Of a stretch of DNA of 64,000 nt, positions 9,503-19,097 are shown piece after piece. A program made the position numbers and the translations under genes. The stretch spans positions 5,916,491 to 5,980,490 of the forward strand of contig NZ_CP011382.1 of the NCBI RefSeq assembly GCF_000734895.2, given 5' to 3'. The stretch is from Calothrix sp. 336/3. Lineage in GTDB: Bacteria; Cyanobacteriota; Cyanobacteriia; Cyanobacteriales; Nostocaceae. The notes under the pieces are model-generated. The model was not told the origin of the DNA and did no database searches. It worked only from the letters and a program-made list of their open reading frames with translations. Each line of letters starts with the position of its first letter. Position 1 is the stretch's first letter.

Positions 9503-10243
9503 TCAATCATCACGCAACCAAATATCGGTAATTTTTAACATTCTTTCAGAACTTATGCCTTTTTTGAATTTATTGTTTTTTTGCTTAATTTTTACTCTTT
9601 CCACAACATCTATCAAAGAGTCAAAAAGTTTCATGTCTCGCTCTTTCACTATAGCATCTGTAATTTTTTGTCCCTCTCCTTCATTCATTCCAGTTTGCAT
9701 CAACTTACGTACTAATTGCAGCTTTTCAAATGTATTAAATATGTCTAATGGTTTGATATCTATAAGTTGTTTTTTCTTTATGTCTTTAAGTTCTGCTTCT
9801 AACTGAAATTTCTCCTTATTCTCTTCTATTAACTTATGAGCTAAGTTATCAATTCTTGATTCAATAGATTTTACAAAACTATTTAAAGTTTCTTGACTGA
9901 TAATAGTTGTGCCTGTCATTTCAGGTAAATTATTTTTATCTCGAAACAATTCTATTTGCTTGACAATTACTTCATTATTGTCGTCTTCAACAATATAAAC
10001 ACTGACCATTTCTCCCAATTTTAAGTCTATCTCTCTGGCTCTAACAGCAGCATAATATTCAAAGTCTCCATTGATGACTTTATACGATTGGAAGCCACTT
10101 CTAGCAACAACAAGAGGGTTTATAAGACCTCCTACTGACAATATCGTCTGTGCAGCTTTTTCTATATCATCATTATCAAATATAGAGCGTGGAGTATCAC
10201 AAATAATTCTCTTAACGGCAACAAGTGATGTAGAGAGTTTCAT
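9503..10243 (-). CDS. ParB-like N-terminal domain protein with coiled-coil tail
   Basis: 246 residues. The segment GLINPLVVARSGFQSYKVING near residues 38-58, followed by EYYAAVRARE, has the pattern of the ParB/sulfiredoxin-like (ParBc) domain that binds CTP in true ParB. After about residue 115 the protein is charged and helical (LIEENKEKFQLEAELKDIKKK), probably coiled coil. I see no clear helix-turn-helix, so it is not a standard centromere-binding ParB. Its ATG overlaps the stop of the preceding nuclease-ParA gene by one base (TAATG), implying translational coupling and partnership. The gene is AT-rich compared with its neighbours, which suggests acquisition. Confidence 0.75.
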   Translation of the reverse strand: MKLSTSLVAVKRIICDTPRSIFDNDDIEKAAQTILSVGGLINPLVVARSGFQSYKVINGDFEYYAAVRAREIDLKLGEMVSVYIVEDDNNEVIVKQIELFRDKNNLPEMTGTTIISQETLNSFVKSIESRIDNLAHKLIEENKEKFQLEAELKDIKKKQLIDIKPLDIFNTFEKLQLVRKLMQTGMNEGEGQKITDAIVKERDMKLFDSLIDVVERVKIKQKNNKFKKGISSERMLKITDIWLRDD

Positions 10244-11601
10244 TAATTCATCCCTATTTTATTCAATACTTCTTTTGCTAATAATTCAAATTCTTGTGCT
10301 GAAAGTGAATTAGGTTTGAAATCCATTACTGAAATTGGATCAGCGATTTCCATGTCACCCATTTTAATGATTCTCTCTGCACATTTAGCTAAATCTTCTC
10401 TTTCATATATAACTGCTTCCAATACATCTAAATCATATTTATTTGCTATCTTTTCAATACGATTTCTGAGCGTAGAATTGACAAATTTGTGGTTAGTAGA
10501 TATTTTGCAAGGTAGAACACCAAGAATTTGTAAGGGTGGAATTCTGACTTGCTTTCTAAAAGCATTTATTTTTTTAATAAATTCCTTGACATTAGTTAAA
10601 CCCTGATTTGCAAATGGCTTTAAATCTGATGGAATAATTACATAGTCTGATGTGATAAGCGCTATTCTTGCATACAAGTTTAAAGAAGGTGGAGTATCAA
10701 TCAAAACGACATCATATTTATCTTTTACCTCATTTAGCTTTTCAAGAAGTCCTAATTTGGTATGCTCTAGTTCACTTAAGTTTCTTTCCTCTGCAATTAA
10801 GTTAATATGGGAGGGTATCACGTATATTTCTGGATTACAGAAATTAGATTTTCTTGCAACTTCGGAAATAGGATATAACTCTTCAGATTGTAAAACTTGT
10901 AATATATTAGAGTCTTTAATATCATCATCATCTTCATCATCGAACTTGACTAAGCCTGTCGCAAAAGTTGAATTTGCTTGACTATCTAAATCTATAATCA
11001 ATACTTGTTTGCCTTTTTTTCTCAGAGCAGCAGCTAAATTAACAACAGTAGTCGTCTTACCTACACCGCCCTTATTATGGTAAACTGCAATTACTTTCAT
11101 ATTTCTTTCCTTAGTCTTAACTTTAATTTCTGTTTGCTTAACTGCTGAGTTCTCACTTGTCTGTATTTTGTTAATATTCTCTCTTCCAATTAATTTCCTA
11201 ATATCATCAATATTGGCTTCAACATCTTTCCCTAAACACTGAAAAACTATTTGAACCTCATCCTGGCTCTTTTTCTCATAAATTCTAATTTCTCTACCAT
11301 TAGTTAATAATCCATATCTGACATTTAACTTTGTGAGATAATACTTAAGACGCAAAATATGAGTGTTCAAATTCTGCTTAGGATGCTTTGCTTCCATCAC
11401 TATACTTAAGGGGGAATTCGCATCTAAAGTAAAAGGAATAACTTGAACACCAAAAGCTAAAAAATCTAAACGAATATTCCCAAAAGCGACTTCCTGATGC
11501 CAAGTTTCAGGAGTATATCCCAGTTGTGGCAACAGATATTGAACAATGAGTTTGCTTTCTACTTCGCTTTCATTACGACAAAGCTCAGGATTAAAAGACA
11601 A
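10243..11601 (-). CDS. Fusion of an N-terminal HSDR_N/PD-(D/E)xK nuclease-like domain with a ParA ATPase
   Basis: 452 residues from a TTG at 11601, supported by GGAG just upstream and by an in-frame TGA 15 bases upstream that excludes longer starts. Residues 1-125 resemble the N-terminal nuclease domain of type I restriction HsdR: Glu-rich first helix, then RLD (D46) and MEAK (E70, K72), which fit the D...ExK catalytic set. A linker of about 40 residues follows. A complete ParA domain begins at about M168, with deviant Walker A KGGVGKTT (177-184), DLDSQ in A', and VVLIDTPPS in Walker B. Near 230 there is an acidic DDEDDDD run. The partner is the coupled ParB-like gene. Activity is inferred. 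Confidence 0.8.
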   Translation of the reverse strand: MSFNPELCRNESEVESKLIVQYLLPQLGYTPETWHQEVAFGNIRLDFLAFGVQVIPFTLDANSPLSIVMEAKHPKQNLNTHILRLKYYLTKLNVRYGLLTNGREIRIYEKKSQDEVQIVFQCLGKDVEANIDDIRKLIGRENINKIQTSENSAVKQTEIKVKTKERNMKVIAVYHNKGGVGKTTTVVNLAAALRKKGKQVLIIDLDSQANSTFATGLVKFDDEDDDDIKDSNILQVLQSEELYPISEVARKSNFCNPEIYVIPSHINLIAEERNLSELEHTKLGLLEKLNEVKDKYDVVLIDTPPSLNLYARIALITSDYVIIPSDLKPFANQGLTNVKEFIKKINAFRKQVRIPPLQILGVLPCKISTNHKFVNSTLRNRIEKIANKYDLDVLEAVIYEREDLAKCAERIIKMGDMEIADPISVMDFKPNSLSAQEFELLAKEVLNKIGMN

Positions 11602-12085
11602 GCTCTCCTACCTCAATCGATAAAATTTTATACTTCCTTGATTATGACCTAGCCTTATGATTTTGTGTAATTAAAATTACTTATGATAATTTCTCAATGC
11701 ATAATATAATTTCACAAAAGTAACAGGATTCGCGTGTTTATTTTGTATATTTTTCTTTTGAAACAAATTTTGTGGTAAGGTAATGCGTATTTAATTTGTA
11801 TATTAGATGCGGGCAAAATACCTACAATAGAATAACTTGATGTTTTCGATTTATGTAATTTAGCTGCACGTCACCTAAATTTACTCAGAGCAGAAGTTTT
11901 TCTCAATTCTTTTATCCTGAATCTATCTCATCTGATTTGCGTGAGTTGCACCCATCACTGGTATAATCTGACTGCTTTCAAGCATCTCAAGTCGAGAAAA
12001 TCTTAAATTTACCCGTGTTTTCTCCACAAAAATGAAATTTTGACGTTACCTAGATGGGAATGCATCAATAAAGAGGAATCAAGTG
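11602..12085. other. AT-rich divergent promoter region between two ParA-type genes
   Basis: 484 bp separating the leftward nuclease-ParA operon from the rightward ParA gene. It is strongly AT-rich with several TATA-like stretches and should carry both promoters. If either system partitions DNA, a centromere-like (parS) array would be expected here, but I see no obvious iterated motif. Confidence 0.45.
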
Positions 12086-12970
12086 ATGGGATATGTAATT
12101 GCTACAGCAAATATGAAGGGTGGAGTTGGTAAAACAACTCTGAGTGTGAATTTGGCAACTTGTTTAGCGAAGAATTATGGAAAGCGAGTGTTAGTACTAG
12201 ATTTGGATAGTCAAATTAGTGCCACACTGAGTTTAATGTCACCTGTTGATTTTGCTAAGTATCGGAAACAAAGGAAAACTTTACGCTACTTGATTGATGC
12301 GATTATTACCCCTAATCTCCGGTTAAAATTGACAATCCAAGATATTATTCAATCCCAAGTTTGCAACCTGCCAGGATTAGATTTAATCCCTGGTGATATT
12401 GATTTATATGATGAGTTTGTGGTTTCAGAAATGCTGCATCAACAGGCAGTAAATTTAGGGGAGAATAATTTTGAAGCAATTTGGAATCGTTTTGAAAGAG
12501 TATTACTAGGGAAGGTTTTAGAACCGATTCGGGATGACTATGATTTTATCATTTTAGATTGCGCTCCTGGATACAACTTATTAACCCGTAGCGCTTTGGC
12601 AACGAGTAATTATTATATCTTACCTGCTAAACCTGAACCTTTATCAGTAGTGGGGATTCAACTATTAGAAAGACGTATTGCAAAATTGAAGGAAAGTCAC
12701 GAGCAAGAGGCAAATATTGATATTAAAATGTTAGGTATTGTATTTACCATGTCAAATGCAAACTTGCTCACGGGTAGATATTACAAACAGGTAATGCAGC
12801 GAGTACAACAAGACTTTGGAGATGGGAAAATATTCCCTACACAAATTCCCGTGGATGTGAATGTTGCGAAAGCGGTAGATAGTTTTATGCCGGTAGTTTT
12901 GAGTTCTCCTGGTTCTTCTGGTTCTAAAGCGTTTATCCAATTAACTCAGGAAATGTTGCAGAAATTGTAG
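12086..12970 (+). CDS. ParA/MinD-type ATPase
   Basis: 294 residues from ATG 12086, with AAGAGGA upstream; a GTG three bases earlier is an alternative. The deviant Walker A MKGGVGKTT starts at about residue 10, A' is VLVLDLDSQ, and Walker B is FIILDCAPG. These are the marks of dimerising ParA-family ATPases, which position plasmids, chromosomes or protein cargoes on the nucleoid. No ParB gene follows on this strand; the only ParB-like gene belongs to the divergent operon. The protein ends with a Ser/Gly-rich stretch (SSPGSSGSK) before the last helix. The cargo is unknown. Confidence 0.85.
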   Translation: MGYVIATANMKGGVGKTTLSVNLATCLAKNYGKRVLVLDLDSQISATLSLMSPVDFAKYRKQRKTLRYLIDAIITPNLRLKLTIQDIIQSQVCNLPGLDLIPGDIDLYDEFVVSEMLHQQAVNLGENNFEAIWNRFERVLLGKVLEPIRDDYDFIILDCAPGYNLLTRSALATSNYYILPAKPEPLSVVGIQLLERRIAKLKESHEQEANIDIKMLGIVFTMSNANLLTGRYYKQVMQRVQQDFGDGKIFPTQIPVDVNVAKAVDSFMPVVLSSPGSSGSKAFIQLTQEMLQKL

Positions 12971-13108
12971 ATAAAAAGCATCCCAAATGTGTAAATTGAT
13001 TTTGTAGTGCGGTTATTCTACCGACTTCAGTAATGACAGTAGGGAGCAAGACTTCGGTGTGAACGCTACTTCGACAAAGCTCAATACAAGTCAATCGTTT
13101 GTGAAGCG

Positions 13109-13121
13109 TCTCCGGAGGAGA
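13109..13121. repeat. Short palindrome of cyanobacterial dispersed-repeat type
   Basis: TCTCC-GGA-GGAGA forms a perfect 5-bp stem inside a phrase (AAGCGTCTCCGGAGGAG) that resembles small dispersed repeats common in Nostocales genomes. It lies in the gap between the ParA gene and the secreted protein gene. No other gene was seen in that gap. Confidence 0.35.
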
Positions 13122-13245
13122 TACACTACTCCCACTACTATCTTTTTTGCAAAATTGGGATGCTCTCAGGTTGCATTATTACATCGTAATGATGCATTGG
13201 AGTCGCAAAAAAACTCCGAATTTAATCATGGATGAAATTTAATTG

Positions 13246-13716
13246 CTAAACCCGTGCATCTACAGTTACTTTATATCTCACTTTGCTAGAATTCAATTGT
13301 CTACTGGCAATGATGATAATGTAATTACCAGCAGTGAGATTTTGGCGGGTAATTTGGTGAGAGAAAGAGTTGCGACTCTTAGCGATAATTTCACCACTAT
13401 CGAGTCTACCATTTCTATTTTTATCCTGAACTAAGGTTAAATCTGTACGTCCTCCATCAGGTGCAACACCTTCCAAATTTAGGCGGAGATTAGAACGTCC
13501 GGTAAGAAGAATTTGCTTAAAGTCCTCAAGATCATCTGTTGCAGTTACATCTCCTTGTATTGTACGAAATCCTGTGCCACTATTTAAATTACCGACAAAA
13601 TCTGCTGCACTAACGCTATTGTCAAAATCTCTTATTGCAAAAGCTGGACTTGCTATTGCACAGGTAAGTACTGTTAGTAAAGCTAAACTTAGACGAGATG
13701 AATAGGGAAGCATCAT
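13246..13716 (-). CDS. Secreted protein with a beta-rich, pre-peptidase-like domain
   Basis: 156 residues from ATG 13716, which has GAGG six bases upstream; an in-frame TTG at 13728 is less likely. Residues 1-27 are a classic signal peptide (basic start, hydrophobic core ALLTVLTCA, cleavage after AFA). The mature ~130 residues are beta-rich with D-D-L-E-D-F-K-Q-I-L-L and DKNRNGRLDSGE, followed by LTAGNYIIII. This is reminiscent of bacterial pre-peptidase C-terminal (PPC) domains, including a calcium-loop-like DxNxNGxLD. Function is unknown; periplasmic or extracellular location is inferred. Confidence 0.75.
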   Translation of the reverse strand: MMLPYSSRLSLALLTVLTCAIASPAFAIRDFDNSVSAADFVGNLNSGTGFRTIQGDVTATDDLEDFKQILLTGRSNLRLNLEGVAPDGGRTDLTLVQDKNRNGRLDSGEIIAKSRNSFSHQITRQNLTAGNYIIIIASRQLNSSKVRYKVTVDARV

Positions 13717-13872
13717 TTTATTCCTCAAAAATGCAAAAGTTGGTTAATTCAATCGACTAAAAACTTAGACGTTGAAGTTTTTCCTTATATGCAATTTTTA
13801 TTAATGATGCTGATAGCGAATGGGTGATAGTTCATAGAAAAAGCTATTCTATTACCTATTACCCATTACCTA

Positions 13873-16746
13873 TTAAAAATCTCCTGCGAGAGCAGACACA
13901 CACCGTTCACAAATGGCAGGATGTTCTGAGGATTCTCCGACATGGGTAGAGTAATTCCAACAGCGATCGCAACGAGTTCCCTCTGCATTCATCACACCGA
14001 TGGTTAACCCGTTGGATTCGAGGGTGTATTTCAAATCTCCCATGGATTGGTTATTCTCGGCAATTTCTACCTGGGAAGTAATCAGTAAATACCGTAACTC
14101 ATCTACCCCATTACTGCTACTTTTCATCTCCGTAAGGATAGCTCGCAATGCCTCATCACTGGTGTTAAGTATTACCTTAGCTTCCAGGGAAGAACCGATA
14201 AATTTATCTGTTCGTGCTTGCTCTAGTACCTTATTGACATCATTGCGGACATCTCGCAATTTATCCCAGGATGTAGCTAATTCTGGGTTTTGCCATTTGG
14301 GATCGATTTTCATCCAACCAGACTCAAATACTGATTGGTAGGGGGTTTTGTAAGGTAAATATTGCCAGATATCCTCTGCGAGGTGAGATAGTACGGGGGC
14401 GATCGCCTTGGTTAAATTTTCCAGCGCATACCAGTACACCGTTTGGCAACTGCGGCGACGGAAAGCGTCGGGACTGCTAATATAGAGCCTATCTTTGGCT
14501 ACATCCATATAGAAGTTCGACAAATCCACCACACAGAAGTTTTGCACGGTTTGGAAAAAGCGGAAGAATTGGAAACTCTCAAATGCTTCTGTCACCTCTT
14601 GGAAAACTTCAGCCATACGGTGCAGCATATACTTATCCAGTTGAGGTAAATCGTCATATACCACTGCATCCTTTTCGGGGTCAAAATCATGTAAGTTACC
14701 CAAAAGGTTGCGCGCAGTGTTGCGAATCTTGTTACGAATATCGACTAACTGCTTGATGGTATTATTGCCAATACGCTGGTCAGAGGTATAATCCACCGAC
14801 GACACCCACAAACGCAACACATCCGCACCATAACCCGGTTGCTTCTTCTGGTCTTTACCACCCTCGATGATTTCCCCTGGCTCTATGATATTACCTAGGG
14901 ATTTACTCATCTTCCGCCCTTGCTCATCCAAGGTAAAACCATGGGTTAGTACTGTTTTATAGGGTGCGTGACCGTTGACTGCCACACTTGTAAGTAAGCT
15001 GGATTGAAACCATCCGCGATGCTGGTCTGAACCTTCTAAATAGATATCCACAGGATACTTTAATTCTGGTCGCTGTTTAGCTACAGCTGCCCAGGAAGAA
15101 CCGGAATCAAACCACACATCCATGGTATCTGTACCGCGACGGTAGGATTTGCCATTACCACGGTAACTTTCAGGGAGTAACTCTTCAGTGGATAGCTCCC
15201 ACCAAGCATCAGAACCTTTCTCCGCAACAATTTTTTGGACGTGCTTGATTGTCTCCTCATTTAGCAAGGGTTCCCCCGTTGCCTCATCATAGAATACAGG
15301 AATGGGCACACCCCAAGTCCGTTGCCGAGAAATACACCAATCAGAGCGATCGCTAACCATGGGTGTAATCCGGTTTTCCCCTTGAGCAGGTATCCACCGC
15401 ACCTGGGAAATTGCTGCTAGAGCAGCTTCTCGGAATCCAGAAACCGAAGCAAACCACTGTTCTGTCGCACGGAAAATGGTTGGTTTTTTGGTTCGCCAAT
15501 CATAGGGATATTTATGCACATATGGCTCCTCTTTTAACAGAGCAGCAGTTTCTGTAAGTGCATCGATAATTGCCTGGTTGCCTTCTCCTAGGACATTTAA
15601 ACCAGAAAATTTACCTGCTTCCTCCGTGAAATTACCATTATCATCCACAGGTGAAAGCAATCTTAAACCGTAGCGCTGTCCCACAATGTAGTCTTCTTGA
15701 CCATGCCCAGGGGCAGTATGTACCAAGCCTGTACCGGAATCCGTGGTAATGTAGTCGCCACCGATGACCACCGGACTTTCTCTTTCAAATAGGGGATGAC
15801 GGTAGGTAGAATGTTCTAAATCTTTCCCTTTGAATGTGGCTTTTACGGATAGTTCTACACCTAGGGTTGCCGCTAAACTTTCCACTAAGCCTGCTGCCAC
15901 AATTAAGTATTTTTTACCCTGGTAGCTATCTGTAGCAGTAACTTCCACCACTACATAGTCTAAATCGGGATTGACAGCCACTGCCAAGTTTGCCGGAATT
16001 GTCCAGGGTGTAGTTGTCCAAATGGCAACACCTAAATCTGGCAAATATCCACCTAATGCAGATTTGAGCGGCTCTGCCAAGCTTACCATGGGGAAAGCAG
16101 CATAGACACTGCGGGAAGTATGTCCTTCCGGGTATTCTAATTCTGCCTCAGCCAGGGCAGTTTTAGAGCTAGGACTCCAATGGACGGGTTTTAAACCCCG
16201 ATAGATATAACCTTTCAGCACCATTTCCCCAAACACACCAATTTGTGCTGCTTCGTATTCCGGGGTGAGGGTGAGGTAGGGATTATCCCAGTCTCCCCAT
16301 ACACCATAGCGTTTGAAGCTTTGACGTTGGTTGTTAACGGTATCTAGGGCAAAATCTCTGGCTTTTTTACGTAATTCAATGGGGGTGAGGGTTTGTCGTT
16401 CTGCTTGTTTCATATTTTGCAGAACTTTTAATTCAATGGGTAAACCGTGACAATCCCAACCAGGAACATAACGGACTTTTTTTCCCTGTTGCAGCTGGTA
16501 ACGATTAATAATATCTTTGAGGATTTTATTTAAAGCATGACCTATATGTAATGAACCATTAGCGTAGGGTGGTCCATCATGTAGTATAAATAACTCTCCA
16601 GGATTTTCCTGAGAGAGACGCTGATAAATTTGATTTTCTGCCCAAAACTTTTGGATTTCAGGTTCTCGCTTGAGAGCGTTTGCCCGCATATCAAAATTAG
16701 TCTTAGGTAAATTTACTGTATCTTTGTAGCTTTTAGATTCTGTCAC
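13873..16746 (-). CDS. ileS: Isoleucyl-tRNA synthetase
   Basis: 957 residues, full length for bacterial IleRS, starting at a GTG (16746). The class I signatures are present: HIGH at 67-70 within the usual G-P-P-Y-A-N-G-S-L context, KMSKS near residue 610, and the editing domain between them with the conserved TTPWTIPAN. The C-terminal zinc finger has two Cys pairs (CDRCWNYS and CERC). The enzyme charges tRNA-Ile in the cytoplasm and hydrolyses mischarged valine. It is monocistronic here. Confidence 0.98.
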   Translation of the reverse strand: MTESKSYKDTVNLPKTNFDMRANALKREPEIQKFWAENQIYQRLSQENPGELFILHDGPPYANGSLHIGHALNKILKDIINRYQLQQGKKVRYVPGWDCHGLPIELKVLQNMKQAERQTLTPIELRKKARDFALDTVNNQRQSFKRYGVWGDWDNPYLTLTPEYEAAQIGVFGEMVLKGYIYRGLKPVHWSPSSKTALAEAELEYPEGHTSRSVYAAFPMVSLAEPLKSALGGYLPDLGVAIWTTTPWTIPANLAVAVNPDLDYVVVEVTATDSYQGKKYLIVAAGLVESLAATLGVELSVKATFKGKDLEHSTYRHPLFERESPVVIGGDYITTDSGTGLVHTAPGHGQEDYIVGQRYGLRLLSPVDDNGNFTEEAGKFSGLNVLGEGNQAIIDALTETAALLKEEPYVHKYPYDWRTKKPTIFRATEQWFASVSGFREAALAAISQVRWIPAQGENRITPMVSDRSDWCISRQRTWGVPIPVFYDEATGEPLLNEETIKHVQKIVAEKGSDAWWELSTEELLPESYRGNGKSYRRGTDTMDVWFDSGSSWAAVAKQRPELKYPVDIYLEGSDQHRGWFQSSLLTSVAVNGHAPYKTVLTHGFTLDEQGRKMSKSLGNIIEPGEIIEGGKDQKKQPGYGADVLRLWVSSVDYTSDQRIGNNTIKQLVDIRNKIRNTARNLLGNLHDFDPEKDAVVYDDLPQLDKYMLHRMAEVFQEVTEAFESFQFFRFFQTVQNFCVVDLSNFYMDVAKDRLYISSPDAFRRRSCQTVYWYALENLTKAIAPVLSHLAEDIWQYLPYKTPYQSVFESGWMKIDPKWQNPELATSWDKLRDVRNDVNKVLEQARTDKFIGSSLEAKVILNTSDEALRAILTEMKSSSNGVDELRYLLITSQVEIAENNQSMGDLKYTLESNGLTIGVMNAEGTRCDRCWNYSTHVGESSEHPAICERCVSALAGDF

Positions 16747-16853
16747 AGTGCTAATGCTAGGGAGTTAATTAAGGACTGATTCTCACTATAATATCAGTGA
16801 GATTTTCTCTGGTTTGCATTTGCCGAAAATCAATCAGAGTACAGGGTTAAAAT

Positions 16854-16881
16854 AATTCGTAATTCGTAATTCGTAATTCGT
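16854..16881. repeat. Heptanucleotide tandem repeat (STRR type), four copies
   Basis: The unit AATTCGT is repeated exactly four times head to tail, then decays into AATTATG. Short tandemly repeated heptamers are a known feature of heterocystous cyanobacterial genomes. It lies between the start of ileS and the end of the DUF4058 gene. Confidence 0.85.
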
Positions 16882-16964
16882 AATTATGTTTTGTGATGGG
16901 AATTTAAACCCCGACACAAAACACGCTGCTTATAGAAGCTCTTTACTTAAACCCCCAAAGTTGG

Positions 16965-17780
16965 TTAAACCTCTGGTGAATTCCCACCTGAAGAAGAAAG
17001 CAACTCATCAATCCATTTCTGATTATGAACTGATAATTTTGGTGGTGGGAGGGGTTGCTGATAGTTAATACGTTGGTGATATCCAGCACGTTCACACACC
17101 CCATCGACTATTGTCTGAAGATGAACTGGTTGTTCTGAGTCTTCGGGTTTTAATGGTAGGGGAAAGGTGGGTATAGGTTCTGGTAAATTGAATCCATAGA
17201 GGTCTGCTTGGGGACGTTGCCAACTGCGACTGACTATAATCCGGTAATCTGTTGCTTCTATTTCACCCAAAATAGTCATTGGTGGATGCTGACGTAGCAA
17301 GTCAATCTCAATCAAGTTTGTCTGAGAGGCAAAAATATCTCCCCGTTTCCGTTCGTATGCAGTTCTACCTTGACCTTTTTGTTTATTCTTGGGTGACAAG
17401 ACTTCAATAATTGTAATTACTTGGTTATTCCCGACTTCTCTAACTGCTAAATAGCGATGTTTGACAGTCAATGACATTGGTAAGGTGATAGGTTGGGGAC
17501 GTTTTTGGGTGAGAACGGAACTAGTATCCCTTAATAAATCCTCTGCTATTTTTGGGGGTGTATTTGTCCCAATAACCCCAACATCGGCAATTCCTACGAG
17601 TAAATCATCTCCCGTCTTTCCCTGTTCTTGATAGGTGCGAGTCTCCACCTCAATGTAGTATGTAGGTAGTAAATTTGGTGCTAGGGTGTCAGCGATCGCC
17701 ACTAAAATTCTGGTATGAAAAGCAGACCAGAAAGCTGGTTGTTCAAGGTAAGGATTCATTCCAGGAAATCGTGGGAACAT
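16965..17780 (-). CDS. DUF4058 family protein
   Basis: 271 residues from ATG 17780. The N-terminus MFPRFPGMNPYLEQPAFWSAFH and the segment ITIIEVLSPKNKQKGQGRTAYERKR mark DUF4058, a family greatly expanded in cyanobacteria. The D/E...K pattern in the EVLSPKNK region and the Y-E-R-K-R that follows resemble restriction-endonuclease-like folds seen in neighbouring families (e.g. Uma2), but a catalytic role is only a guess. No partner gene is coupled. Confidence 0.82.
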   Translation of the reverse strand: MFPRFPGMNPYLEQPAFWSAFHTRILVAIADTLAPNLLPTYYIEVETRTYQEQGKTGDDLLVGIADVGVIGTNTPPKIAEDLLRDTSSVLTQKRPQPITLPMSLTVKHRYLAVREVGNNQVITIIEVLSPKNKQKGQGRTAYERKRGDIFASQTNLIEIDLLRQHPPMTILGEIEATDYRIIVSRSWQRPQADLYGFNLPEPIPTFPLPLKPEDSEQPVHLQTIVDGVCERAGYHQRINYQQPLPPPKLSVHNQKWIDELLSSSGGNSPEV

Positions 17781-17861
17781 AGGGACAAACAGTTAACTGT
17801 CAGCTAATTTTTGTGTAATATATTGTAGTATACAGTAAATTTAGACGGGTGCGATCGCCAT

Positions 17862-18554
17862 ATGGCAATGAAATTAGATGGGGTAGTTCCCTTTGGTAGA
17901 TCCTGGGATGAATATGTGCAGATGTTTCAACTGACAGAGACGGATTTGCAGAAGTCGATTCTGGGTGTGGGTGATGGTCCAGCTAGCTTTAACGCTGAGG
18001 GGACAAAACTGGGTTACAATATCAAGTCCATTGACCCACTGTATAAGTTTACCGCCAAGGAGATAAAAACCCGTTTTGATCAGGTGGTAGATAATATTAT
18101 TGAACAGATAAAACAAACTCCCCAGGATTGGGTATGGACTTACCACGGTTCACTGGAAGGGTTACGGAAGAATCGGGAAAGGGCAATAGATAATTTTTGT
18201 CAAGACTACGAACAAGGAAAATTAGAGCAAAGATACGAAATTGGTGAATTACCAAAGTTGCAATACCGCGATCGCCAATTTCAATTAGGTTTGTGTTCCC
18301 ATTTCCTGTTTCTCTATTCCCAGCAATTCGATGTCAACTTTCATTTGCAAGGGATTCGGGAGATGTTGCGCGTTTGTGAACAGGTGAGAATATTTCCCCT
18401 CCTGACTTTGATGTTAGAGCGATCGCCCCACCTAGAACCAGTTATCCAGCAGCTGACAAGGGATGGTTATAACTGTGAAATTATCCCTGTACCCTACGAA
18501 TTACAGCGTGGTGGTAATGAAATGTTAAAAATTACCTCCCCAGATGCAGAATAA
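17862..18554 (+). CDS. Class I SAM-dependent methyltransferase-like protein
   Basis: 230 residues from ATG 17862 (a second Met is at residue 3). The stretch ILGVGDGPASFN near residues 35-46 looks like SAM-binding motif I (GxGxGxxxF), and SIDPLY about 15 residues later supplies the acidic residue of motif II. A further helical and beta region ends in MLKITSPD, as in cyanobacterial SAM-dependent methyltransferase homologues. A canonical catalytic motif is not clear, so the substrate is unknown. The next gene starts soon after its end. Confidence 0.65.
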   Translation: MAMKLDGVVPFGRSWDEYVQMFQLTETDLQKSILGVGDGPASFNAEGTKLGYNIKSIDPLYKFTAKEIKTRFDQVVDNIIEQIKQTPQDWVWTYHGSLEGLRKNRERAIDNFCQDYEQGKLEQRYEIGELPKLQYRDRQFQLGLCSHFLFLYSQQFDVNFHLQGIREMLRVCEQVRIFPLLTLMLERSPHLEPVIQQLTRDGYNCEIIPVPYELQRGGNEMLKITSPDAE

Positions 18555-18621
18555 TCCATCTCCTGGATTCCCTCAAACAGAGCTTTGCTTTATTGTGATA
18601 GTGGTTTCCTCAGAGATTTTT

Positions 18622-18960
18622 ATGCGTAATCTTAGGCTATATATAATTCTCTTTTTCATTACCTTTTTCCTAGTCGCTGCTAGTACCTTTCTCGTGACAG
18701 CTGGTAGAACTATTGGACAATCGATGTTTGGTCGTAGTTTTGCGGAATCTCAACTCAATGATTATGTATCAAAAGTATTCAAGCAACAGCTCAATGGTGG
18801 CAGATGTCAAGCTGTTGATAGTGATGGTAACGGTTATGTTTCCTGTGACTACACCACCGTTAACCAACCAGATACACCGCGCGCGGTAGAATGTGCCGCA
18901 TGGGGATTAGATGGATTCTTCAATCGTGGTTGCAGAACCCGCACCTTACCCGTAAATTAA
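18622..18960 (+). CDS. Small single-pass membrane or secreted hypothetical protein
   Basis: 112 residues from ATG 18622; a longer frame from 18544 would overlap the upstream gene and adds a poor N-terminus. Residues 4-27 form one hydrophobic helix (LYIILFFITFFLVAAS...), probably a membrane anchor or uncleaved signal. The exported part has four Cys (about residues 58, 68, 87 and 101), consistent with disulfides in the periplasm or lumen. I do not recognise the family. Confidence 0.65.
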   Translation: MRNLRLYIILFFITFFLVAASTFLVTAGRTIGQSMFGRSFAESQLNDYVSKVFKQQLNGGRCQAVDSDGNGYVSCDYTTVNQPDTPRAVECAAWGLDGFFNRGCRTRTLPVN

Positions 18961-19097
18961 ACTGTTTTTGCGGGTGTTTTGCTACAAGCAAATTTTTCCC
19001 AAAACCCAACGAACTATATAACCCCTATTACCTCTACTCAGTAAATGCTACGATACAGCCAGTAGCAACCCAGTAGCAGCATTGATTGAGGTAGTCT

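Noticed and set aside
16886..17068. Plus-strand frame of 60 codons at the end of the DUF4058 gene
   Set aside because: It overlaps the antisense of a well-supported gene and starts in the heptamer-repeat region without RBS.
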